Of a stretch of 28,224 nt of DNA, positions 13,928 to 21,345 are shown piece by piece (positions within the stretch are counted from its first letter, which is position 1; each line of letters starts with the position of its first letter). The notes under the pieces were generated by a model. The model had not been told where the DNA came from and did not search any database. It saw only the letters and a program-made list of their open reading frames with translations. The stretch comes from an uncultured bacterium (GTDB lineage: Bacteria > Bacillota > Clostridia > Peptostreptococcales > Anaerovoracaceae). The stretch is taken from positions 1 through 28,224 of the forward strand of contig CAJMLL010000032.1 in NCBI GenBank assembly GCA_905214225.1. The letters are read 5' to 3'. The translations under genes and the position numbers were made by a program.

Positions 13928-14530
13928 ATGGATAAATCGTTCCCGGAAATGAAGAAATACTTTGGCTTTGGCTGTATGCGCCTGCCGATGAAGGGCGGAA
14001 GTCTTGTGAATCTGCCGGAAGATGCGCAGAAGATCTATGATGATCTGAATCGGAAAAACGGCACACATAATTCCAATGCCAGCTATGCAATCCGCTTTGC
14101 GGCAGGGTTCAACGGAATCCGCATGGTGCTGTCCGGCATGAGCACGCTGGAGCAGATGAAGGATAACATTTCCTTTATGAAGGATTTTCAGCCGCTGACA
14201 AAAGAAGAACAGCAGGCGGTCGATGAAGTGACAGCGGAATTCCACAAGCTTGACCTGATACCATGTACTTCCTGCCATTACTGTGTAGAAGAAAACCACT
14301 GTCCGAAAGAAATCCGTATTCCGGACATGTTCGCCTGCCTGAATAAGAAAAATGCATTCCAAAGTACAAATATGGATTTCTACTATAACAATGTTCTGAC
14401 CGTCGGTCACGGGAAGGCAAGCGACTGCATCAAGTGCGGCGGATGTGAACGTGTCTGTCCGCAGCATCTGGAAATCCGGAAACTGCTGGAGGATGTAGCG
14501 GCAGAGTTTGAAGGGGCTGCTGAGGAATAG
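13928..14530 (+). pseudogene. Aldo/keto reductase with C-terminal ferredoxin domain, internally deleted in frame
   Basis: The 200-codon frame begins like a ferredoxin-fused aldo/keto reductase (KKYFGFGCMRLPMKGG) but jumps at about residue 19 to text normal for the end of the barrel (SLVNLPEDAQKIYDDLNRK, MVLSGMSTLEQMKDNISFMK). The family is about 375 residues, so roughly 175 residues including the catalytic Tyr/Lys/His are missing, without a frameshift. The C-terminal pair of [4Fe-4S] motifs is intact (CTSCHYCVEENHCP and CIKCGGCERVCP). A good AGGAGG precedes the ATG. It cannot be an oxidoreductase of the usual kind; it could survive as an iron-sulfur protein or be a remnant. Confidence 0.75.
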
Positions 14531-15378
14531 TTTTTGAAGAATGAAAGACGGACCACGTTTATATCTTAGAGTGGGAGAATGTGATGACAGGGGCTGTTAC
14601 ACCAGGTATTGAAAATATGACCTGTTGCAGCGGCCCCTGTTTCAGATATTCATCGATTATGCAGACGTTATCAGCATGAATTCTCGTAATCTGGTAATAT
14701 TTTTGGTAGAAATATTTATAATCTGCGTATCGTACCAAGTATGCAGTATTATTTAGGTAAGATCAGGAGAAGCCGTGTGTTTTTACCAAATACCCAGAGC
14801 GAGTATAGGTATTAAGACTGGGAAGGTGGGAAAATTTTAGTAGGTTTATCCCGCTGAACGAGGCAATATTCTGATATTTTGGCTTATCGTTGATTTCTCT
14901 CTTATATTTACTGAGCGGCTGCAGAAAATTTATACATGTTTATTTGTTATTATAAATCCTGGTAATCAAATAATGAAAATGTACATGTAAAGATACAGAA
15001 GTTTGGTATGAATCGTGATTATTTTTCAATACTACCAATAATAATCCTCTGTTTGTAAAAAGATGGATTTTTCACGGGTTTTACCAATGGGATTTTGCAT
15101 GACTTCACTCCAGTTGCGATTGAAGATGATTGAACTACATTTTTCGGATAGAAACGTGGGAAATAATTAGCACAAGTGCCTGAAGCAGAAGATACACAGT
15201 CTGAAGCAGGCCGGCGGAGTCGGAAGCGTGAGTATGCGCGAAGGGAGCCGGGAGGCGTTCCAGGCATCAGGCTGCGTACAGCTCACAGAAAAACCCGGAG
15301 ATCTGTCAGCAAAACTCCACAGCCATTTGATACCCTCTGAAACTCGCAGGTGATACGCAAAATGCTGTAGAATTGTTG
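14531..15378. other. Long AT-rich intergenic region without a recognisable gene
   Basis: About 850 bp with no protein frame I can support. It holds a long hairpin at 14587-14640, an imperfect AT hairpin at about 14941-14975, and near 15180-15350 a plus-strand open stretch (reading LKQAGGVGSVSMREGSREAF) with no start codon or recognised family. It may be decayed coding DNA. Confidence 0.5.
14587..14640. terminator. Long hairpin, possible terminator after the reductase remnant
   Basis: ACAGGGGC at 14587-14594 pairs with GCCCCTGT at 14633-14640; the inner CAGGT pairs with ACCTG around a 12-nt loop, giving two arms of 21 nt with an imperfect middle. It lacks a strong T run (TTTC follows), so termination is not certain. 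Confidence 0.45.
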
Positions 15379-15384
15379 TATAAT
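15379..15384 (+). promoter_or_regulatory. -10 box for pgi
   Basis: TATAAT about 100 bp upstream of the pgi ATG. No convincing -35 lies 16-18 bp before it. The implied leader of roughly 95 nt contains the hairpin at 15410-15447. Confidence 0.4.
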
Positions 15385-15409
15385 AATAAGAAATGAAGGT
15401 GAGCAGCGG

Positions 15410-15447
15410 CGCAGGCCTGAACGTGCAGAAGTTCGGGCGAGACTGCG
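15410..15447 (+). promoter_or_regulatory. Hairpin in the pgi leader
   Basis: GCCTGAAC / GTTCGGGC with an 8-nt loop is enclosed by CGCAG / CTGCG. No T run follows and the ribosome site (AGGAGG at 15471) is outside, so it could stabilise the mRNA rather than terminate or block translation. Confidence 0.35.
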
Positions 15448-15484
15448 TGACAGAAAAGGATTGAACAATCAGGAGGAGTTACGG

Positions 15485-17065
15485 ATGACAGAATGGAGAA
15501 ATTTTGATGAGCTGAAGTCCTTTCAGACACTGAAAAACGAGCAGAAGGTTGATCTTCCGGCAGTGATGGCCGGCGAATCCGGGGCAGAGCGTGTCAGAAA
15601 ATACAGTGTTCCGATGGCGGAAGGTCTGCAGTATAATTTTGCCGCAAAGTCTGTGGATGACACGATTCTTTCGGATCTGGCAGAGCTGGCACAGGAAGCG
15701 GAGCTCAGCGATAAGTTTAAGGAGCTGTATGAGGGCGCAGTGATTAACACGGGTGAGAAGCGTCTGGTGCTCCATCATCTTACACGCGGGCAGCTGGGCG
15801 GCGATGTCATGGCAGACGGCGTGAACAAGCGCGCGTTCTATCAGGAGCAGCAGAAGCGGATTGCGGATTTTGCCCGGGATGTGCATGAAGGAAAGATCGT
15901 AAATGAGCAGGGTGAAAAGTTCACCGCGGTTGTCCAGATCGGAATCGGCGGAAGCGACCTGGGCCCGCGTGCCATGTATCTGGCACTTCAGAACTGGGCA
16001 AAAGCCAATAAGCAAGATTACATGGACGCCGCCTTCATCAGCAATGTCGACCCGGACGACGCCGCATCGGTGCTGGCATCGGTTGATGTGGCGCACGCGA
16101 TCTTCATTCTGGTCTCTAAATCAGGAACGACACTGGAGACACTGACCAACGAGACTTTTGTGCAGAATGCGCTCCGCGCTCAGGGTCTGGAGCCATCCCG
16201 TCACATGATTGCAGTCACCAGCGAAACATCCCCGCTTGCACATAACGATGACTACATGGCTGCCTTCTACATGGACGACTATATCGGCGGCCGCTATTCC
16301 TCTACATCGGCAGTCGGCGGCGCTGTGCTCTCTCTGGCATTCGGACCGGAAGTCTTCGCTGAATTCCTGGAAGGAGCTGCCGCAGAGGACCAGCTGGCAA
16401 AGGAGACGGATCCGCTGAAGAATCCGGACATGCTGGATGCCCTGATCGGTGTTTATGAGAGAAATTTCCTGGGATATGAGAGTACGGCAGTTCTTCCGTA
16501 TTCACAGGCGCTCAGCCGTTTCCCGGCTCATCTTCAGCAGCTGGATATGGAGTCGAACGGAAAATCTGTCAACCGCTTTGGAGAGCCGGTATCCTATCCG
16601 ACCGGTCCGGTACTGTTCGGTGAACCGGGAACGAACGGACAGCATTCCTTCTATCAGCTCCTGCATCAGGGAAAGAATATTGTGCCGCTTCAGTTCGTCG
16701 GATTCCGGAAGAGTCAGCTGGGAGAAGACGACAGCATTCAGGGCAGCACGAGTCAGCAGAAACTCTGTGCCAATGTGGCAGCACAGATTGTCGCCTTTGC
16801 CTGCGGCAAGCCGGATGAGAACCGGAATAAGAACTTTGAGGGCGGCCGTCCTTCCAGCATCATCATCGGCGAGGAAGTAACGCCGCGCAGCCTGGGCGCA
16901 CTGCTCGCGCATTTTGAGAATAAGGTCATGTTCCAGGGCTTTGTCTGGAATCTGAACAGCTTCGACCAGGAAGGCGTTCAGCTGGGAAAGGTGCTGGCAA
17001 AACGCGTGCTTGCTCACGACACAGACGGCGCGCTGGCAGAATACAGCAAACTTCTGGATATTTAG
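15485..17065 (+). CDS. pgi: Glucose-6-phosphate isomerase
   Basis: A 526-residue cytoplasmic enzyme that interconverts glucose-6-phosphate and fructose-6-phosphate in glycolysis and gluconeogenesis. Sugar-phosphate isomerase motifs are GIGGSDLGP (from about 153), SKSGTTLET (211-219) for phosphate binding, GGRYSSTSAVGG, base Glu356 in MESNGKS, His387 in GTNGQHSFYQLLHQG and Lys502 in QEGVQLGKVLAK. It belongs to the long form of the family (over 520 aa) rather than the short form of about 450 aa common in Bacillus. ATG 15485 is supported by AGGAGG 8 bp before; the frame opens at a TTG upstream. It is intact and probably monocistronic. Confidence 0.96.
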   Translation: MTEWRNFDELKSFQTLKNEQKVDLPAVMAGESGAERVRKYSVPMAEGLQYNFAAKSVDDTILSDLAELAQEAELSDKFKELYEGAVINTGEKRLVLHHLTRGQLGGDVMADGVNKRAFYQEQQKRIADFARDVHEGKIVNEQGEKFTAVVQIGIGGSDLGPRAMYLALQNWAKANKQDYMDAAFISNVDPDDAASVLASVDVAHAIFILVSKSGTTLETLTNETFVQNALRAQGLEPSRHMIAVTSETSPLAHNDDYMAAFYMDDYIGGRYSSTSAVGGAVLSLAFGPEVFAEFLEGAAAEDQLAKETDPLKNPDMLDALIGVYERNFLGYESTAVLPYSQALSRFPAHLQQLDMESNGKSVNRFGEPVSYPTGPVLFGEPGTNGQHSFYQLLHQGKNIVPLQFVGFRKSQLGEDDSIQGSTSQQKLCANVAAQIVAFACGKPDENRNKNFEGGRPSSIIIGEEVTPRSLGALLAHFENKVMFQGFVWNLNSFDQEGVQLGKVLAKRVLAHDTDGALAEYSKLLDI

Positions 17066-17129
17066 ACCTGCAGGATCTGCTGCCGGGCGCAGCGGGCATC
17101 CGCAAAAAGAGAATCAGACAGAAATATGC

Positions 17130-17312
17130 ATGCGCAGACGGTATGAACGCCTTCCCGCCAAGGAAGGCAGGGATAACATCATCCTTTCCATTTATGATAT
17201 GAAGAGCGGCAGGTTCACATGTAAGCGTCTTATCGCTTTTCTGGCGCCAGATACAAATGGTGAAATCGCATTTGGACTGATGCAGGATGTGGAAGATCTG
17301 GGAAAACAGTAA
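17130..17312 (+). pseudogene. Remnant of a PAS-type sensor domain
   Basis: The frame from ATG 17130 reads IILSIYDMKSGRFTCKRLIA and then NGEIAFGLMQDVEDLGKQ before the stop. This resembles the C-terminal part of a PAS-like domain of c-di-GMP signalling proteins, without its start or a following output domain. It lies 64 bp after pgi and just before the diguanylate cyclase. A fragment of an older signalling gene is likely; a short real gene is the alternative. Confidence 0.4.
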
Positions 17313-17402
17313 TGTGGGAACATTTTGGGATATCTTGTTTCAGAATACAGGAATCAGGTAATTACGTATAGTTGCGAAAATTATCAGGAGAGGACAAAAT
17401 TA

Positions 17403-18284
17403 ATGATGAACAAAGAATTTCCAAGAAAGGAAGCTGTACCGGACTTCAGCATTACCCATACGGAACTGCTGGAGCGGATCCGGGGGCTGAATACGGTTTT
17501 TGATACGGTAAGAGTCGTCAACCCATCGGTCCATCGTCAGATCGTCTATCATGCAGACGGCACACATGAAATACTTAAAAGTTACTGTTTTTCCTTCTGG
17601 AAAAGGCATGTTCCGTGCGCGAACTGTATTTCTGCAAAAACCTTTGCAACAAAACAGAGAGCATCCAAATTTGAATTTGTAGATAATGAAATTTATCTTC
17701 TGGTCTCAGAATATCTGGAAGTAAACAAAGAGCCATGCGTTCTGGAATCGATCCTGCATCTTAATGATCAGGTTATGATTGACGCCTGCGGGAAAAATGA
17801 GTTTGTTTCACGCATCACCCAGTTTAATGAACGTCTGTACAGAGATTCTCTGACACAGGTCAGAAACCGCAGGTATTATGATGAGCAGGTTTCCGGGCTG
17901 ACGGTACAGGCCGCCGCGATGATTGATATCGACCAGTTTAAGAATATCAACGATACCTGGATGCACAAGGCGGGAGATGCGGCACTGCAGGCCGTTGCCA
18001 GTGCGATTTCCGGATGTGTGCGGAAAAGCGATCTGGTCCTGCGCTACGGAGGAGATGAATTCATACTGGCGTTTGAAGATATTCCGGAGCAAGTATTCCG
18101 AAAAAAACTTCAAGATATCGAAGAGGCGGCAGGTTCCGCGGAAATTCCGGGTTATCCCGGCGTCCATCTGACCATCAGCATCGGCGGCGTTTATGAAAAG
18201 GGGCAGCTGAAGGATGAGCTTGAAAAAGCAGATGCAGCGCTGTACGAAGCGAAGGAAACAAGAAACCGCGTCGTGATCAGGTAA
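17403..18284 (+). CDS. Diguanylate cyclase (GGDEF) with N-terminal sensor-like domain
   Basis: The 293-residue protein joins an N-terminal domain (about 1-135) to a C-terminal GGDEF domain (about 140-293), which makes cyclic di-GMP from two GTP. The active-site loop is RYGGDEF at residues 216-220, and RKSD at 207-210 lies five residues before it, the product-inhibition I-site. Metal and GTP contacts appear in MIDIDQFKNINDTWMHKAGD. The N-terminal part, with a CxxC (HVPCANCISAK), looks PAS-like. No membrane segment is seen, so it is soluble. The start at 17403 is preceded by AGGAGAGG. An upstream PAS remnant may be a lost portion of a related protein. Confidence 0.9.
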   Translation: MMNKEFPRKEAVPDFSITHTELLERIRGLNTVFDTVRVVNPSVHRQIVYHADGTHEILKSYCFSFWKRHVPCANCISAKTFATKQRASKFEFVDNEIYLLVSEYLEVNKEPCVLESILHLNDQVMIDACGKNEFVSRITQFNERLYRDSLTQVRNRRYYDEQVSGLTVQAAAMIDIDQFKNINDTWMHKAGDAALQAVASAISGCVRKSDLVLRYGGDEFILAFEDIPEQVFRKKLQDIEEAAGSAEIPGYPGVHLTISIGGVYEKGQLKDELEKADAALYEAKETRNRVVIR

Positions 18285-18731
18285 TGAAAAAGAGCCGATC
18301 TGTGCGTTTGGTTCAGCTTGAAGTATAGTGATAAAAGGCACTTTGAATATTTCGTTTATTACCATACGAAAATAGCGGGAAGTTTTGACATTTCCCGCTA
18401 TTTTTTGTTTTCTGCATGCAGCATGAGAAATATCCGGAAAAGAACCATCCTGCAAGTGAACATCGCAGAATGCCGGGCTGTCGGAAATGTCCCGGATAAT
18501 AAGACGGCTTGTGGTTTCTTGCACGGCTGAGTTTTGTCAGGCTTGAAATTCAGCGGTTTTATAGTTCCTGAAAGGGAAGTATATTACTATAAAGCACATT
18601 CTTGCGATAATCTCCCATTCAATCTATGATTTCTATGTTGAAAGTCACGGGCAGACAGAAGCCTTCGGCCTGCCGGATATTCTGAAACAGCGTGGATTAC
18701 GCGGCGCGTGATGCCCTTGCGCGCGTAAATT
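18285..18731. other. Intergenic region with terminator and a possible coding remnant
   Basis: Apart from the terminator at 18369-18406, the only notable stretch is an open plus-strand frame ending at 18711 (DFYVESHGQTEAFGLPDILK) that has no plausible start. I do not recognise it; it could be the tail of a decayed gene. Confidence 0.4.
18369..18406 (+). terminator. Terminator after the diguanylate cyclase
   Basis: AAAATAGCGGGAA pairs with TTTCCCGCTATTTT around a short loop and runs into TTTTTT. Its symmetry means it could act on both strands. Confidence 0.85.
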
Positions 18732-18760
18732 TTGTCAGATGATGACTCATGCGCTACAAT
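18732..18760 (+). promoter_or_regulatory. Promoter of the DUF1848 gene
   Basis: TTGTCA (18732-18737) and TACAAT (18755-18760) with a 17-bp spacer, 41 bp before the ATG at 18802. Confidence 0.65.
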
Positions 18761-18801
18761 AATGATATCGATGAGAATTAAGAAAAGGCAGGTGCAGGGA
18801 A

Positions 18802-19731
18802 ATGATTATCAATACAGGGCAGAGAACAGACATTCCGGCCTTCTACGCACCGTGGCTGGCAGAGCGGCTGAAGGCGGGATCTGTCTGCGTGCGCAATCCC
18901 TATAACCCGGTTCAGGTCAGCCGTTACCGCCTCGATCCCTCCGTCGTGGATGTGATCGGATTCTGCACCAAGAACCCGGCACCGATGTTCCCCTACATGA
19001 ATCTGCTGAAGGATTACGGGCAGTTCTGGTTCGTCACGATTACGCCCTATGGCAGAGATATTGAGCCGAATGTCCCCGACAAGCACCGCCTGCTGGATGA
19101 TTTCAAGAGACTGTCAGACGCTGTCGGCATCCAGTCCATCGGCTGGCGCTATGATCCGATATTCATTTCCGAGCGTTATTCTGTGGCCTATCATCTGCGG
19201 GCGTTTGAAACGATGGCCTCCGCGCTGGACGGATACACAGAAACGGTCGTCATCAGCTTCATCGACCTCTACCCAAAAGTCCGGCGGAGTTTTCCGAAGG
19301 CCCGCGAAGTCACACAGGAGCAGCGCCTGATGCTGGGGAAGGCAATGATTGATATCGCCGCCGCACACGGCATGACCGTGAAGCCCTGCGCGGAAGGCGA
19401 TGAACTGGCTCCTTATGGTGCCGACTGCAGCGGCTGCATGCAGATCCGCGACTATGAGAAGGCGATTGGAAAGCCTCTTCATGCGCCAAAAAGAAAGGGC
19501 GCAAGGAAGGAATGTGCCTGTTATCTGGCCTGCGATATCGGCGCCTACAACACCTGCCGCCATCTCTGCCGCTACTGTTACGCCAACGCGGAGGCCACAA
19601 GAGTGCTGGAGAACAGCCGCCTGCACGATCCTGAGTCACCGTTTCTGATCGGCGGCTATCGGGATGGGGATGTGGTTCACGATGTGCCGCAGGAGTCCTG
19701 GGTGGAGAGGCAGATGCGGATCAGTTTTTGA
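18802..19731 (+). CDS. DUF1848-family protein with C-terminal iron-sulfur-type cysteine cluster
   Basis: A 309-residue soluble protein matching the DUF1848 family along its full length. It starts MIINTGQRTDIPAFYAPWLA and carries VIGFCTKNP and FWFVTITPYG. Between residues 238 and 260 there is a dense cluster, CACYLACDIGAYNTC then HLCRYCYANAE. The cluster is usual for the family and probably holds an Fe-S centre; it recalls radical-SAM-like proteins, but activity is unknown. The gene has its own promoter at 18732-18760 and AGGTGCAGGG upstream of the ATG. The neighbours do not suggest a pathway. Confidence 0.9.
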   Translation: MIINTGQRTDIPAFYAPWLAERLKAGSVCVRNPYNPVQVSRYRLDPSVVDVIGFCTKNPAPMFPYMNLLKDYGQFWFVTITPYGRDIEPNVPDKHRLLDDFKRLSDAVGIQSIGWRYDPIFISERYSVAYHLRAFETMASALDGYTETVVISFIDLYPKVRRSFPKAREVTQEQRLMLGKAMIDIAAAHGMTVKPCAEGDELAPYGADCSGCMQIRDYEKAIGKPLHAPKRKGARKECACYLACDIGAYNTCRHLCRYCYANAEATRVLENSRLHDPESPFLIGGYRDGDVVHDVPQESWVERQMRISF

Positions 19732-19844
19732 TGTCTGGCTCAGGGTGTCCCTGAGAAAGAAAGCGGAGTGACGTATACAGTATACCTGTTTGTGTAATAT
19801 TCATGGCGAATTGTACATTTCACTGTACATTGCGTTCATAAACG

Positions 19845-20229
19845 TTCGGGAATTGCTTATTAAATGTCAGATTCCCGAGGTCCATTTTATGTGGCTCGGG
19901 AATCTCCTCTTATCTGGGTCGTTTCCCGAACTTTCCAGGTCTGGTATTTCGGGAAATGGCATCGTAGTGACGATTTCCCGAACTCAGGAGGTTCACCGAT
20001 CGGGAAATTGTCAGAAGCGCAGTTTTGACTAGTCCGATATTATAATCAATCATGATTATTATACAATGCACACGAATTAATTTTCTTTTACTTGAATTTT
20101 TATCAATAATATATCTATATAGAGCGAATATGTCCTGTACACAGTTCGGGAAAAGCGCGTTTTAACTGTATTTCCCGAACTTTGAAAAAAGGAGCTCGGG
20201 AAAAAGCGGATAACATGGCAAATCCCGAA
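19845..20229. repeat. Array of 9-bp half-sites TTCGGGAAA/TTTCCCGAA in alternating orientation
   Basis: Forward half-sites start at 19845, 19895, 19948, 19999, 20145 and 20195; reverse half-sites start at 19871, 19922, 19974, 20171 and 20221 (the last AATCCCGAA). Forward-to-reverse gaps are 17, 18, 17, 17 and 17 bp; reverse-to-forward gaps are 15, 17, 16 and 15. The forward period is 50-53 bp, and the 146-bp break between blocks is close to three periods. The spacers are unrelated in sequence. Each pair could fold as a 9-bp stem with a 17-nt loop. It lies in the 843-bp noncoding gap before the ABC operon. Function unknown: binding array, structured RNA or repeat family. Confidence 0.8.
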
Positions 20230-20308
20230 CTTCGTTCGATCGTAGGCGTGCTTATTTTACGGTATACTTTAACTGCCTTCACTGCGGCGTACACCCTGCC
20301 AGAATCCC

Positions 20309-20352
20309 CCGCATTCTAAAATATTTACCGGGGAGCAAGCACCAGAATGCGG
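20309..20352. repeat. 9-bp inverted repeat with 26-bp loop
   Basis: CCGCATTCT (20309-20317) and AGAATGCGG (20344-20352) are perfect complements. It lies between the half-site array and the ABC operon promoter; no T run follows. Confidence 0.5.
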
Positions 20353-20473
20353 TCATCTATGCAGGAATGCTATTTTGTTCGATTTTCAATTTATAAAATC
20401 TGTGCTTCTTGAAGAAGAACTCCGTCATCCGCCATTCATCCTCGAAATGCGTTTTATATCTCGCGCTATCTTA

Positions 20474-20482
20474 TGGTATAGT
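20474..20482 (+). promoter_or_regulatory. Extended -10 for the ABC transporter operon
   Basis: TGGTATAGT is one base from an extended -10 consensus, about 90 bp before the ABC ATPase start. The -35 region is weak. Confidence 0.4.
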
Positions 20483-20574
20483 GAACATAGAAACAGCGCC
20501 GGCGATGTCCGGAAATGTCAGAAAAGAGTGTCATTATTCAGGAAAGCCTGCAGAAATGAGATGGGAGGACGTTC

Positions 20575-21279
20575 ATGCACGCGTTTATCGAATTAAAGGA
20601 CGTAAGCAAGATCTACCATATGGGTGACGTGGAGATCCGTGCTGCGGATCGTGTTAATTTTTCCGTGAACGAGGGAGAATTTGCGGTCATCGTCGGACCG
20701 AGCGGCGCCGGAAAAACTACGGTGCTGAATATTTTAGGCGGCATGGATACAGTTTCTTCCGGTGAAGTCTGGGTGGACGGAAACAACATCGCGGAATATT
20801 CCAGAAAGCAGCTGATCGGCTTCCGCAGAGAAGAGATCGGTTTTGTCTTCCAGTTCTACAATCTGGTGCAGAACCTGACGGCGCTGGAAAATGTGGAGCT
20901 TGCCGTGCAGATCTGTAAGGATTACCGGGATCCTGAAGAGGTTCTGGATGGCGTGGGTCTGAAAGACCGGATGAATAATTTCCCGGCTCAGCTTTCCGGC
21001 GGCGAGCAGCAGAGGGTGGCCATTGCCCGGGCGCTGGCAAAGAATCCGAAGCTCCTGCTCTGCGACGAACCGACTGGTGCGCTGGATGACCAGACCGGCC
21101 GGCAGATCCTGCGCCTGCTCCACCAGAGCTGCAGAAAATACCATATGACCGTAATGATGATCACACATAATCATGCCCTGACCGCCATGGCCGACCGCGT
21201 AATCGAGATCAGAAACGGCAGGGCAGAGCGCGTGTACACCAACGCATCACCGCAGTCCATCGATGAAATTGTCTGGTAG
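20575..21279 (+). CDS. ABC transporter ATP-binding protein (MacB/LolD-type)
   Basis: A 234-residue ATPase that powers the FtsX-type permease encoded next. Walker A is GPSGAGKTT (41-49), the Q-loop lies in [20 protein letters not shown], the signature is LSGGEQQR (140-147), Walker B is [12 protein letters not shown] with Asp164 and Glu165, and the H-loop is MITHNHAL. Length and the LTALENVEL pattern are typical of MacB/LolD-class ATPases working with large extracellular-domain permeases. GGGAGG precedes the ATG. It lies 66 bp before the permease and they should form one operon. Confidence 0.95.
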   Translation: MHAFIELKDVSKIYHMGDVEIRAADRVNFSVNEGEFAVIVGPSGAGKTTVLNILGGMDTVSSGEVWVDGNNIAEYSRKQLIGFRREEIGFVFQFYNLVQNLTALENVELAVQICKDYRDPEEVLDGVGLKDRMNNFPAQLSGGEQQRVAIARALAKNPKLLLCDEPTGALDDQTGRQILRLLHQSCRKYHMTVMMITHNHALTAMADRVIEIRNGRAERVYTNASPQSIDEIVW

Positions 21280-21345
21280 AAATCACATAGAAAGCCGAGA
21301 CCGCAGAGAATACAGTGACTGCAGAGAAGGAGGACCGTTCATAAG

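Noticed and set aside
13808..14467. 219-codon open frame on the minus strand
   Set aside because: Antisense to the reductase remnant with its two clear ferredoxin cysteine motifs.
17010..17129. N-terminal part of a 100-codon frame overlapping the end of pgi
   Set aside because: It overlaps pgi coding sequence and has unlikely composition; only the part from 17130 resembles a real protein remnant.
18369..18406. Additional member of the TTCGGGAAA half-site array
   Set aside because: It shares CGGGAA/TTCCCG arms, but its loop is short and a T run follows, so it is an ordinary terminator.
19845..20229. CRISPR array
   Set aside because: Repeats are only 9 bp, alternate in orientation, and the spacers are 15-18 bp; no cas gene is in the window.
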